From NCBI GenBank assembly GCA_018398575.1, contig JAGTXZ010000011.1:1-64000 (forward strand): DNA of 64,000 bases, written 5' to 3'. Under the pieces are notes generated by a model. That model ran no database searches, was not told the DNA's origin, and saw only the letters and a list, made by a program, of their open reading frames with translations. Position numbers and translations under genes: made by a program. Positions 1 through 11,899 of the stretch are shown piece by piece. This stretch comes from Ampelomyces quisqualis. Its lineage: Eukaryota > Ascomycota > Dothideomycetes > Pleosporales > Phaeosphaeriaceae. Numbering within the stretch: the stretch's first letter is position 1; each line of letters starts with the position of its first letter.

Positions 1-48
1 GACATGGACAAAAAACTGGATTACCTAACCCTGGCCCTATTCTTCATT
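1..48. other. Noisy chromosome-terminal sequence
   Basis: This lies outside the clean telomere repeats and contains broken telomere-like pieces: acctaaccctgg at 22-33, ccctat at 35-40 and a cttcttcat-like stretch at about 39-47. CCCTGG and CTTCTT are known nanopore miscalls of CCCTAA repeats, so I infer that this is real telomere read badly, perhaps with adapter or random bases at 1-20. TGG and TCA occur here although they are depleted further in. Confidence 0.5.
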
Positions 49-79
49 TAACCTAACCCTAACCCTAACCCTAACCCTT
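49..79 (+). repeat. Telomere repeats (CCCTAA)n
   Basis: One degenerate unit (taacct) is followed by four perfect or near-perfect ccctaa units ending at about 78. C-rich repeats on the plus strand at the left edge are the orientation expected at a left chromosome end. TTAGGG is the usual telomere unit of filamentous ascomycetes. The tract is short, so the assembly probably stops just inside the telomere. An internal telomere remnant is less likely because no other sequence lies outside it. Confidence 0.9.
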
Positions 80-2755
80 ATTCTATAAACATAAGGCATA
101 GATTTGGTTTTAAAGCTTACCTGCTATGCAGAAAAGGTAGGATAGTAGAGAGCGTACCTAGACGTTACTTAGACAAATGCCTGTACAAAGAGTAGGTAGT
201 AGTATAGCCTTAGTTAAAGTCTAAGAATAGTAGCTGTTGCTAGGTACTGTAGAGCCTACACGTTAGCATAGTAGAATTAAGCTAAATAGCCAAGAGCATA
301 CCAGTTTGTATACTAGACTTACTACTGTAGGCATCTTCCTAAGGTAGTTGTAATAATATAGCTAAAGGCGTAAACAAATAGCTTCTAAAGCGTGTGTAAA
401 CAAAGTAATAGGTAACTTATAGTAGTAGAGAAAAGGCGCTGCAGGGCAGTGTTGTTAGAGCCTATGCAGATACTACCTACCTGTTTCTAGTGTAAGTAAT
501 AAGAGTATAGGTAATCCTACTAGTTACTCTATCTACGTTGCTATAAACCTTAACCTAACTAACTAAAGTCTATGTTCTTAATAGCTTGATACAATTAGGC
601 AGGTCCTTAGAGCTACTACGCTAGAACTGTAGGCCTTTTAGTTGCACTTAAACAGCTATATTACAAGAGACTTAGACGCACTAGCCTAAGCGTAGGAACT
701 GTAACAAGTGCAGGTAATACAGCTCCTAAACTATGTCTAGTAGAAAGCTATAGAGCGCAAGGGCTGTAACAAGAAGAGGCAAAACAAATGCGGCTAGCAA
801 GATAGCTATAGGCGTGCGTAATACTAGGGCCTTAGGCAAGAACAAACCTACTAGTTCTTCTATAGTCTACCTAATAGCGCCTAAAACGCAAACTATAATA
901 GATATAGAACAAGTAGAGTACACATAACTAACGTGTAGTAACAACTAGGTACTAGTTCTTGTAGCTTAGAACATAAAGGAAAATTTATTTTCTACTAGGC
1001 TAGGTCTGCAAAATAGGTTTTGGGTGTGCGCGCCTCTAGGCAGTTTATGCTTATAGTTAATGCAGACAGGCAGCTGTGTAAGAACGCGACTAACCTACCA
1101 AGTTTACTAGTAGCCCTACCTAGCAAATAAAAAGCTAGAGGCGTAGTTTTAGACTTAGAAGTAGGAAAATACTTACTATACACAAGTATTAGCATTATAT
1201 GCAGCTATAGTAAGAGAAAACTAACCTGCACTCTAACCTCTAGGTATAGAAGTACTTTACTTGTGCAAACTGTCCTACTATATAGAAGGATCTGCAGAAT
1301 GCGTAGTAATTGTAGATATCTAAAATCTAGCGCAAGGAAGGAAAGAGGTTTCTGCAACGTTGTTAAGTAGGTCTATAACACTAAGTTGCTAGGATAAACT
1401 AGCCTGTAAGAGCACGTAGCGTATGTGTACTCTTCTACTATCCTAACAGTAGGCTAACTATAAGTGCCTGTAAGACAGAGCTACTAAAGTATAGCGTAGT
1501 AGACGTATAAGCTGTATAGAGTCCTTGTATATGTAATAGTAGGCTAACTCTAACAATTATCTACTAAGCAGAACTAGAAATTAGTTGCGCGTAAAGGAAA
1601 TAGGTTGCGCAGAGCAGAGGCAATAGCCCTAAAGCTAGAGGTAAGAAAGAAAAATAACTATACTAGTAGAACTCCTATCTAGTACTTTACACTTAAGCTA
1701 AGCGCTAGCTTAGGTGTTATTAAACCTACAAATCTTTAAGTAGGTGCCTGTAAGTAGAAGTTCTAGTAATTGTATCCCTGTTGTTAACTATATAACACTA
1801 CTAATCTTAAAGCGCAAGCGATAGCGCAGGAGGTTAGGTAGGCAGAGCTAATGTAACAACTTAACAGGTAGGGTCCAAGTAGAGTTACCAGTAGGTTTGT
1901 TACGAGAGAGCAATTTAATAGAGTAACCAGGCAGTATATTTAAAAATACCTCTTCTCTCTACTAGTAGAGCCTATAGGTATAGGTAAAAGGAAGCTCTTT
2001 AGAACTATATACAGCAGTATAGTGCAGGGCAGCAAATGTAATGCACCTATAGAGGGCAGCAGTTGCGGTAGAGGAGATAGAAGCTCTTGCCTCTAGAGAA
2101 GCAGACAGCAAAGAAGGGCTAGTCTGTTAGCTATTCTTGTTCTGTACAGTCTGTAAGCAGAGTAATAGACAGAGTTCTAGGTGCTAAAGGTATTCTACTA
2201 TTATGCCTTACATTACACGCTTACTAGTAGAGGTTAATAGTAAAGGAGAGGTAGCTTAGCCTCTAACAGCAATTGTGCTAGTAGTCTACTTTAATCTCTT
2301 CTTGCGCAATTTCTGCCTGTGCTCCTTTTCCCTATAGATTCTAGCTCTTTTGTCTAACTTAGCCCTACGCTTAAGGTAATAGCGCTTACTAAAAGATTAG
2401 CATAGGCTGTAGCAATAATAGTAGGCCTTTGCCTTAGTTAATGTTTAGGCAATTTAGCGTAGCGCTAGTAATATAGAACAGAATACGTACTAGTTAGGGT
2501 AAGAGAACTGCGCTTAAAGTGTTATAGAGCATTATTCTCTTTATATATTAAGCAGACCTATAAGTAGTAAGAGGGTGTTATTAGAAGGTATAGCTGTTGC
2601 AGTAGTCTTTATAGTAGCATCTTTAGAAACTTAGGTATATACTACCTAAGCTAGATTAACTGCAAGGTTGTTAATTAAGTTCTTTTAGGCTAAGAATATA
2701 GCATTTGCGCGTTGCCTAACTCTAACCCTAACTATAGAAGTATCCTGCTGCATTT
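80..2755. other. RIP-mutated subtelomeric sequence, no assigned gene
   Basis: TCA, TGA, TCG and CGA are nearly absent here, and TAG/TAA triplets are frequent in all frames. A plus-strand frame from about 545 to 960 reads through stops as Leu/Gln/Arg-rich helical protein and ends in a Lys/Arg-rich stretch. It is too weak to name. The 66-codon open minus frame at 995-1195 looks accidental. No RNA gene or intact coding region was found. Confidence 0.5.
2715..2732 (+). repeat. Interstitial telomere-like repeat
   Basis: cctaactctaaccctaac contains about three degenerate CCCTAA units in the same orientation as the terminal telomere. Such internal tracts often mark old chromosome ends or end-joining sites. 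Three units could also occur by chance in this CTAA-rich sequence. Confidence 0.4.
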
Positions 2756-2759
2756 ACCT

Positions 2760-3830
2760 GTTCTACTAGAACGTATAGAAAATCCTAGCTCGCAGCAGAT
2801 GCTGCCTCTTGACACTACAGCTAATAGAGTCCTAGAAAATAGATCTTTCTAACTAAATCAGCTAAAGATAGGCCTGTAGTAGGCGGGAAAGCTAGATCCA
2901 AACTATACTACTAGTATAAGTAGCTACTGCAAGGCTTATTGCTGCACTATTCTCTTTTCCTAGACACTAAACATAGATTTAGCTCCTAGGAGGTATATCT
3001 AAAATTGGCTATGCTATAGCAACCAATTAGAACGCAATCAAATACTACTCTACTTAACGCAAACAGTGCCTACAGAGTAGTTGGCACGCTAATGTATAGT
3101 TAAGCAAATGCCTGTCTCTTAGCTAGGTTATAGGTTAGAGTATGCTTTGGCTTGCTATTTAGACTAGTAAGGTTCTAATGCTAATCTATATAGCAAACAG
3201 AAAAAGTCTTATCCTTTAGGCAGAGAAGGCCTTTGCACTAGGCACAGCTTAAAAGGCAGAAGTAAGTAAGCTAGTTTGCTGCGTAAAATGCAACCCTTCT
3301 TAAGCTAGCACTAGCTCTATAGTAGGACACTACGCAGAAGATCTATACTTACCTACGCTAGCTAAGCATAGAATCCTCTCTTTGCTAGTAATAGGTAATC
3401 TGTATAGCTTACACAGCGCTGTAGAGGCTAACTGCTACATAAATAATTAAAGTCCCTAACCAATAGGCAGCGCAGACTAATTATTAGTAGTAGAATAGAA
3501 AAATATTAAACTGTTAAGAGTAGCAGAAGCAAAGAGGTTAAGACTTTTATATACACAGAGTTGCAGCAAAACAGAAGATTACTCCTCTCTATCTACATAG
3601 TGCTAAGATAGGCCTGTAACTATATAGCTAAAGCAATAGAAAAGCGCAGGCTAGAGAAAACCCTATAGAGGCTAGTGCTGTGCGCTCTAGCACAACTTGT
3701 ATAGAAAGAAACCCTAGCGTTGCAGAGAGAGAAAAGAGGCAGCTACAAAGAAGAGTTATACGTAGCACTAGGCTGCGTAGCAAAGGTAAACGTGTTTGTA
3801 GAGTATAAATAACCCTGCTATAATAAAGTC
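2760..3830 (+). pseudogene. RIP-killed gene, unknown product
   Basis: One plus-strand frame runs about 350 codons with only TAA/TAG stops. Changing these to Gln or Trp gives ordinary protein composition: Leu, Ala and Lys-rich helices near 3080-3240, a Cys-containing LVCCVKCNPS stretch near 3265-3295, and a strongly basic end rich in Lys, Arg and Trp at 3640-3780. I do not recognise the family. The absence of TGA stops and the long phase continuity argue for a single gene damaged by point mutation and not by indels. Start and end are not defined. The high Trp count after reading TAG as Trp shows that many of these stops were CAG, so the exact protein cannot be stated. Confidence 0.4.
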
Positions 3831-6800
3831 TGTACAGCAGTATAACCTTTACAACACAACTATCCTATATATACATAGTAAGCGCTAACTCTACACTGCA
3901 ACTTAAACTGTCCTTAGCCTTAATTATAGACCTTCTAATACTATTAGGTTTAGGTAACAGGTAAGGTGTATAAGACTACCTTATTGTACACAATAGCCTA
4001 CCTGTTGTACAGCTAGGTGTAATAGAATTCGCGGAGAAGAGTACCTATATTAGCTAGATTATAGTAGCAGCAGAAGTAGAGAATAGTAACAATTATTTTA
4101 ACAGGTAGTATCTAGTTATAGTAACAGATCTAATAGAGGTGTAAGGAATAACTAGGCAGTATAGAAAGAGGAGAGCAAAGGAACTACGTAGACAGAAAGT
4201 AAGTCTTATTTCTTATACTATAAACATATTGCAAACTATTTGCCTAACGCTAATATAAGCTCTAGTAACCTGTACACCTAACACACAAAAGCGCAATAGC
4301 TATAACAACTCTAGCTTAAAGAGCAGCAGAGCTAATAGAAGACAAGAAAAACTATAATACTTATCTACGTTAGTTAAGCTTACAAACAATAGAGCTAAGG
4401 TGTAGAAAAAGGTTAGCAACATAGGTAGGCTAGAGTCAGATACGTTGTTAGCAACAGAACACGCAATAGCAGCACGCAGTACACCCTTAACCTAGTATAT
4501 ATTAAGGCTAAAGAAATATTCTAGTTAGTGCGCTAAGATAAGACTAGTTATAACAGCGTTGTTGCTAGCGTTGTAGGCTAGGCCCTGTAGTGTAATGCTG
4601 TAGGCACGCGCCAGACAGGTTAGTAACGCTAGCTTATAGGTGCTAGTGTAAGCTATCTTAAGCTGCGCTAAGTTAATAGTATTAAGGTTAGCCAAGCAGA
4701 TGCTCTTGCAGAACAGCTAGACAATATTGTTTACTATACTATACCCTGTAACAAACTCTTATTCTAGCATAGCGCAAAGGAGCTAGAGCTTCTGCCTTAG
4801 CCAGAATATAGTATTAGTAACAGAACATAACTAAGTTTAGCTAAAGGCAAAGCTCTCTAGACAGCTTTATACGTAGAGGTAGTTGCAAAGTGTAGAATTA
4901 ACATAGAAATAATAGATGCGCAAGCCTCTAGGCTTAGACAGCGTAAGATTAAGAACTACTACTCTAACTTCTAGAATCTTGTTATATAACATTTTATTAA
5001 CTTTAAGGTTAATTACTAGTATATAGACGCTTTGCCTAGCGCGCAGCAGCTTAGTAATAGTTTTGCTATAGGCGTAGTAACGTTTTACTTAGCTAATCTA
5101 GAGCGCCTGTTTTGCAAACAGATTTTAGTTTAGAGAAAAGGCTGCTTTAAGCGCAACAGTATAAGCTTTGCAAGCTGCAGCGTAGGTAGGCTCTTTAATA
5201 GCCTTAATAGGTTTACTAACCTTAGTAGCTATACAAGTAAGTTAGCCAGCTTACTTATATTAGCTATATACTACCCTAAGGATAAGTCTACTAGGAAACA
5301 AGAAAAAAACGTACCTATCTCTGCACAAATATACGTAAACACTATAATATAGGCAGTAGTCTTACTAGCAGCAGTATACTTAGTAGAGATCCTCTCTTTC
5401 TTGCTATTAACATAGACTACGCTAATATTAACTAAGTATTTCTACTGCAGGGCTAGATCTGTACTCTACTCCTACACTTCTAGCTGTAAAGGTATACAAG
5501 ACTAATTAGCCAAGCGTTAGTACGTATACACTACGCTAACCTTACTTACTAGCATACTAATAGTAACTACTTGTATAGTTATCTTCTATAGGTAGGTAAT
5601 ATAAGCGCGTAGAGAATAGCAGTAAAGTATAATAGTAAGTTACAGTAGGAAAGGATATAAGAGCAGGTTGTAGTAGAAAGAGATATAATAGCAGGTTATA
5701 GTAAGAAAGGACTAATAGATAGAAGAGGAAAAGTAGAGGTAGTTATTATTATTGTTATTGTTGTTGCTGTAGTAGAGGATAGGCTAAAGGTAGTCTGTGC
5801 TGCCTATAGGTAATAGTAGTGCAGGAGTGTGTAACATAGAGGTAGAGGATAGTAGGGCACAGATAGAATAAGAGAGGCATAGCGTTTTAGATAGATATAT
5901 TCGCGAAGTAGTAGGCTTGCTAGAAAGCAGCACAGCTAATAGTGTAGTAAGCACGTCTATAAAGCTAATAAAATAAACCTATAGAACTAGCTACTGCCTT
6001 TTTATCCTAAGACATAATCTTTCTCTTACTGTGTCAGACACTATAACCTTAACTGTAGCTTAAGCTATGCCCAAATCTATTGCCAATACTTCTAGTTTAG
6101 CAATAGAGAGATACTAGTTTAACTAGTCTAGTTATAGTAGCTTCTAGAGCTATTCCTCTAACCTACTTGCCTAACAAATATACTTATGCAGCTAGATAGA
6201 TACAAGCAAAAGCTTACAATTGTTTAAATAAGTAAGCTTTAATACCTGCTTCTAGGTACTATAGCAATCCCTATAGTCTAGCTAGTTAAAAACAACACTA
6301 CTATTAGAATTAGATATATTATCCTCCTTGTTAGTATAGCTATATAGTTTGCTAACTCTACTACTAGATTTACGCGCATCTTCTTTGTTAATATCTACAA
6401 GAGTACGTACTGCAAGTTTGTAGTAGAAGATAATAGCTAGAGAGCTTAGACGTAGAGAAAGGTTATACTTAAACCTGCGCTAAACCTTAAGCGCAATACA
6501 GCAGTTGCCTAGCTACAGTATCTGCACCTAAAACTCTTGTAATAATTAGATAGTACTGTACTACTTGTAGAGTAAGCGCTGCTAGAGATAGAAGTACTAA
6601 TACAGGCTCTACTATTTGCTATACTGTTGCAGAAAGATGTTTACAGGTAGTTTAAAAATAAGCTGCACGTGCTGTAAGCCTATAAGATCTAGCAACTAGA
6701 ATAGGTAGCTAATAGTAGTAAAATTAGCCTGCGTCTAGCAGATAAAAGTTAACTCTAGGCGCTAGAGTAGGCTTTGTAGCTAGAGTAGTAGTAGGATAAA

Positions 6801-8461
6801 AGTATTTTACTTGTTGCAGAGCTCTAGCACAAAGGTGTTAACGCAGTAGAAGACATTAGTTGCTAACGCAGTAATTTTAGCGCCTACCTAGCTATAGCTA
6901 TAGGATAGGCTGTGCAGAAGTTTAAAAGGGTAGATAGAGTAGCGCTTACTGCCTAGAAGAGGCGCACAGTCTAGTGCTAACATCTAAAAGCTACCTAGCA
7001 GGTAGCTAAAGATCTTCTGCTTTAGCTCTAGAGGTAACGTGTTCTACAACCTAGCAAAAAGAGTCTCCTTAGCCTGCGTAACTCTAGTAATCTACGTATT
7101 AAACAGTTTAGTTAAGATCTTAAAGCTAGTGCTAGGCAAGAACACAATAGAGGTCTGTCCTAAACAGGTATATATATAGGTAGTAGGCAACAAAGAGCCT
7201 AGGTGCGCTTAACTGTGTACAGGAATTACCTAAGACGTAGTAACTTTTATTACAGGTGCTGCCTAGAATCTAGGTGCAGATATAGCGTCTTACAGCCTGT
7301 AAACAATTAGCGTAAAGGCGCGTTGTAAGTAAGTAAGCTTGCCTGCTAAACGCAACAGTGTACGTTATAGTAGCACAGTAAGTATTACTAGTTTTTAAGC
7401 AAAATGTAGATGTACTTAGTTGCCTTAGAAGCATAAGAGACTAGAAGCAAGAGTAGTATTCCTAGCAGCGCTAGTTAAATAAGCACGTAACAATACTATT
7501 AAACAGGCGTCTAAGTGCGCTAGAGGTAGTGCAGGAAATAGAAGGTTGTATAGAATAATAGAAAAGACAGCTAGTAAACTAACTACCAAGTGCTATATTA
7601 AGCGCATTAGCCTATAGCAAATAGATAGCTAGCAAAGTCTTACGTTAACTAGTAGGTTAAGCGTTATACTAGAGTAAAGATTTGTATTATAATTTACAGA
7701 ATAGTAAAGTAGTGCTTAGAAGCCTCTTAGATTAGTTAGGAAACGCAACGCCTTACCTGTTAGATAGCCTCTCTAACGCAGATCGCGGACAAAGCATTTG
7801 GGATCTATTTTATCTACCTCCTCTTATAGCCTTAGCTTAGCTAGTAAAATTGCGCCTGGTAGGCAAGTAGTAGTAAACAAAAAATGTGTTAGAGGAGATA
7901 ATAGCAAAGTATATGTTAGTATAGATGTTAATAGAATGCCTAATCGCAGCGCGTAAGCCTTATACAAAAGCAAACAGTGCTATATACCCTCTACTAGAAG
8001 TACTATAGGTAAGCTAGAAGAGTATAGGCCTAATTAGGCTATAATGCTAGCAGTAAAGAGTAATAACTATATGTGTAAAGTAATATAGCTAGCAACGTGC
8101 TTATAGTTAATAAGGAGCCTAAGATGTAGCTATAGGTAACTAGCAACGCAAGGGCTGCCTGCCTAGAAAAGCTTATTCTAACTACTATGCTAACATATAT
8201 AGCTTAAGAGAAGCAACGTAGTAGGTTGCCTTAAACAGTAAGTAAAGGACTAACAGCGTATAGGGCTGTAATGCGCGTAGCAGTAAAAGAAGTCTTTAGA
8301 TAGAATTTAGCAGATAGGCAGCAGGTAGTAATTAGCCTAGAGATAGTTTTATCTAAACTTACTGCAGAACTTGCTATATTTTAGAGTTATAGCTATACGC
8401 TTGCTAGTATATATAGGTTGTAGGTATATATGCGCGTTTCTGCTATATAGCGTAGGCTGCA
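3831..8461. other. RIP-mutated region without an assigned gene
   Basis: No frame could be followed confidently over more than about 100 codons. A plus-strand frame near 6980-7310 reads as Arg/Gln/Leu-rich protein but may be antisense. Base composition and trinucleotide bias are the same as in the neighbours. Short direct duplications occur at 5640-5705. Confidence 0.45.
5743..5770 (-). repeat. Degenerate glutamine-codon run
   Basis: On the minus strand this reads as cag/caa codons mixed with taa codons, the pattern left when a CAR (polyglutamine) tract suffers C-to-T changes. It suggests that a minus-strand coding sequence once crossed this point. It could also be a simple CAA microsatellite. 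Confidence 0.45.
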
Positions 8462-8550
8462 GTAGAATAGTCTTAACACTAGTAGCACTAGAGTAACGCT
8501 TGTAAATCTAGTGCTACTAGCGTTAAGACTATCCTACTAACTATCCTACC
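8462..8550. repeat. Hairpin element, copy A
   Basis: A 31-nt left arm (8462-8492) pairs with a 31-nt right arm (8507-8537) with two mismatches, both of the C/T type. The 14-nt loop contains ACGCTTGTAA. The arms carry the unit GTAGRATAGT at their outer ends and GCACTAGA next to the loop. The right side continues with a second unit (ctaactatcctacc), whose left partner is decayed. Copies B (27724-27823) and C (49283-49382) share arms and loop, while flanking sequence is not shared, which fits a dispersed short inverted-repeat element such as a MITE or foldback element. Confidence 0.8.
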
Positions 8551-8849
8551 CTATACTCTAGCAATATAGAGCAACAAGCCAGATAGTTACTATAGATACA
8601 GGACGCTAGCACGCTCCTAGATACAGCACGCTAGAAGCACACTACCAGATGCAGTATACTTCTAATATAGTACACCTAAGATACAGCACACTACCTAGAA
8701 GTAGGACCTAACAGAAACCTACGTAGTAAGACTATCTAGTTAATAGGTAAGTATTATGTAGCTGTATAGACACTACTGCAGCTATTTAGGCATACTATTC
8801 TAGGGTAGAAGTTCTATAGGTTGCTACAAACATATTAAAGCCTAGTTAG

Positions 8850-11510
8850 ATATAGCTATCTTATAGCTTCTTAAGACTGCTATTAACTATAGAAGCAATA
8901 TACACTCTTTGCAAAACAATCTATCTCTTTCTTCCTTGCTAGGGCTAATTACTAAAGGACGCCTTAAAGGAAAGGCTTGCAAGAAAGCGCAACAACAGAA
9001 ACTTTATACACTAGAGCAGACTAATAAATATACCCCTCTAGCAGCAGTAGTAAAACCTCTAGCTTATAGAGTGTTAACTGCTAAGTTACTGCGCTAGACT
9101 TCTTTCCTTACCTATAAGTTAAAGAGGGATAGGCTAATTATACTGTAACACGTGTAGCGCGCCTTTAAGAATACAATTAGAGGTTAAGAGTAGTATGCCA
9201 ACTGGTTTGCCTAGATAGAGCTAGCACACAAAGGAAACTAGGGTTACTAACATTTTATTAGAATTCTAAGTAAGATTATAGTTATTCTGCAAGGTTTTGT
9301 AAATGCTAGTAAGACACAGTTAGATTATGTGCGCTTCTCTGCCTACTATTCTTACAAGGTAAACAACTACGCAGACCTTCTAGACTAACCTAACTTAGAT
9401 GCTGCTAATAGACTTAGCTATAACAGTCTAGACGCAGATAGTAACACCTAAACTAATCAAGACCTAGATACGCCTAAAATGTCTATAGTCCTAACCTTAC
9501 CTACAGCAACTACATATAAGGCTAAAGTAAACCTATATAAGGATGTAATACTGCGTATTACGTACTTCTAGAACAAAGTATAAGATATCTAGGCCTTTGC
9601 GTTAGACACGTAGATAGCGTACTTTAGCAAGTAGGTAGACGCTCTTAGCATAGGCACTACTACGTTTATAACAGAGGCATGCTTGTTTACAATTGCATTA
9701 TAAGAGTAGAAGGTAGAGATGCAACTATAAAGCTACAGTACCTTACTAGTAACACTACTTATACTAGAAAACATTACTATAGCGCTAGTAACGCTGCAGC
9801 TTATCTAACAAATATACAACTAATTAGATAGGCTATAGTACCTAATTCTAGTTCCCTGCGTTATAGAGTATAACTCTAAGACAGAGGTTAAGAATATCCT
9901 TTAGAAGGCGCAGGTAACTACTATAGACGTATAAGAGCACCTTATACAATACGTAATTAAGCTACACCTAAACGCAGTACGTACTACTATAATCTTACGT
10001 GTTACTACAGCTCTAACTAAGCTTCTATAGACAACGCAACGTTTAGATTAGATAAGTAGCGCACGTGTTAAGGCTGCAAACTTCTATCTCCTGCTACTTA
10101 AAAGCCTTAATGCAATATTACAGGCAATACACAATATAGTAGTAGAGTTGCCTTTTGTATCTAAAGAGGCTCTATATGCACTTTAGATAGCACCTATAGT
10201 TTTTGCTACTCTCCTCTAAGAGCTATAGTTACTCTTTCCTACCTAACTTAACAGTATGCTGTTTGTGCTGCAAGACAAAATTAAGATTAAAGTACAGGCT
10301 ACTTTTAATAAGTCCTAAGCCTCTAGAATGCAGTAGAAACATATGCGCCTTTCTTTAATAGATAGTATACGCTCTGTACTTGCTTATATATAAATGCCTA
10401 TTGTAGGTAAGGCGTAGATAGAACACCTTATTAGGCTATATTTTAACAAAGTTATAAAAGGCAGAGAAGAGCCTCTTCTATACATTAGCTAGGCTACTAA
10501 GGTAGGGAAGAAAAGGAGAGTTTACTAGCTAGGAGATTAGATTAAGGCAAATAACGCACTTAACACACTACAGTATGTTCTATAAGAGGTATGTATAGAA
10601 GAAATAGAGAGAATATTATTTATGTAAGCTACTAACCCAAACATAACTACTTTAAGCCAAGACAAGAATATACTACACAAGAGTAACCTAGCTATGCTAG
10701 AAAAGTACTTTCTTAACGCAGTAATACGCAGTGCCAAATTAGGCCTTTACTTTACTAACATGTAGAAAGAAGTAGTAGTAATGTATTACTTAACTAACGC
10801 GCTGCAGGAATTAGAGTATTTAAAAGAAGAGTAGAGAGAAATTAACTTAATTTTAGAGCTATACCTTAGCACTATTTTCCTTAGACATTAGCCTAAAGGT
10901 ACTATTTTACAGATACTTAATTATGCAATGCTAGCTATAGGTTAGCTACTAGAGATAGTGCAGCAGATAAAGACAAACAGACCTGCTTATAGGTAGCTTA
11001 GCATAAACAAATAGGTCTTGCAAAAGATGCACAGTAAGCGCAATAGAACACTAAAACTACTACTAGCTCTAATATCTCTTTCTAGCTACCTCTAAAGTTA
11101 TATACCCTTGTCTATAGTACTCTACTAACTAGACACAACTATAGCAAAACTAAGTACTACAGTATTCCTAAGCAGTAATTCAAGCAGATCTTTAAACAGG
11201 TTGCTACTAGGCAGTAAATAGCTTCTCTTCCTCTAGAGGCTAAGAGACTATAGCTATATATTTAACAAGTTCTTCTCTACACGTCTTCTGCAGCTTTCTA
11301 ATATCTGCAACTAGGCTTTTAGAGCGCTTAAATCAACAGCTTCTATACAGCTACAGCATAAGACGCTATAGAATATTACAGACGCAAAGGCAGCAGCTTT
11401 TGAGGCTACATTAGAAGTAATGTTTACTATATCTAATGCGCGCTAAGAAGCCTGCTAGAGCTACACAGGTTAGGCAACAAAAAGGATAGAAGTAGTAGTA
11501 GTAGTAGTGC
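8850..11510 (+). pseudogene. RIP-killed gene, DUF6604-like
   Basis: A single plus frame can be followed for about 850 codons. It includes the 62-codon open segment at 8909-9097 and has only TAA/TAG stops. Features in order: a basic Lys-rich start (GRLKGKACKKAQQQ); a segment starting SFLTYKLKRDRLI that recalls the N-terminal tyrosine/lysine motif of DUF6604; then near 9550-9700 the pattern YF-x-x-V-x-x-I-x-AFALDT-x-I-AYF-x-x-x-x-x-ALSIGTTTF, which resembles the DUF6604 core (aromatic FxDL, WxxY, then a Ser/Thr-rich AxVTTNTA-like stretch). The remainder is Leu-rich helices. DUF6604 proteins are large fungal proteins of unknown function. The assignment is from memory of family patterns and is tentative. 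The frame is convergent with the Pol alpha pseudogene, and its tail beyond about 11.5 kb becomes unreliable. Confidence 0.45.
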
Positions 11511-11511
11511 A
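11489..11511 (+). repeat. Short (AGT)n microsatellite
   Basis: Six to seven gta/agt units interrupt the end of the plus-strand dead frame, where they would encode a run of valine or serine. Confidence 0.6.
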
Positions 11512-11899
11512 GAAAGCTATATAGGAGTTAGAAACTAGTACGTAAGTATAAGAGTAATACAGAAAACAGTCTACACAGTGTATAGGTCTTTATAGCAGGA
11601 ACATTATCTTTTGCAGCGCAATTAGCGTTAAGTAGGTATTGGTAGTAAGGTAGTTAGTGCTAGACACTGCGCTTCTTAAACGCAAAATGCATCTTACCAA
11701 AGCAGTCTTTAGCAATACCTATAGGTCTAAGATATCTTGCATATATACGCTGATTTGTTAAGAATAGTTTCTGCATTATAAATTATTGCAAACAAGGTAG
11801 CTAGCATAGTACAAGGCAAGGAACTAGTAAATTAAGGCTTCTAGTTATACTACTATACTAACGTTAGGGTTCCTACAGCTAGTGTTAGGACATAGTACT

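Noticed and set aside
545..960. Possible pogo-type transposase tail
   Set aside because: Only a Gln/Lys/Arg-rich helical end is visible. No DDE residues or HTH motif could be found upstream.
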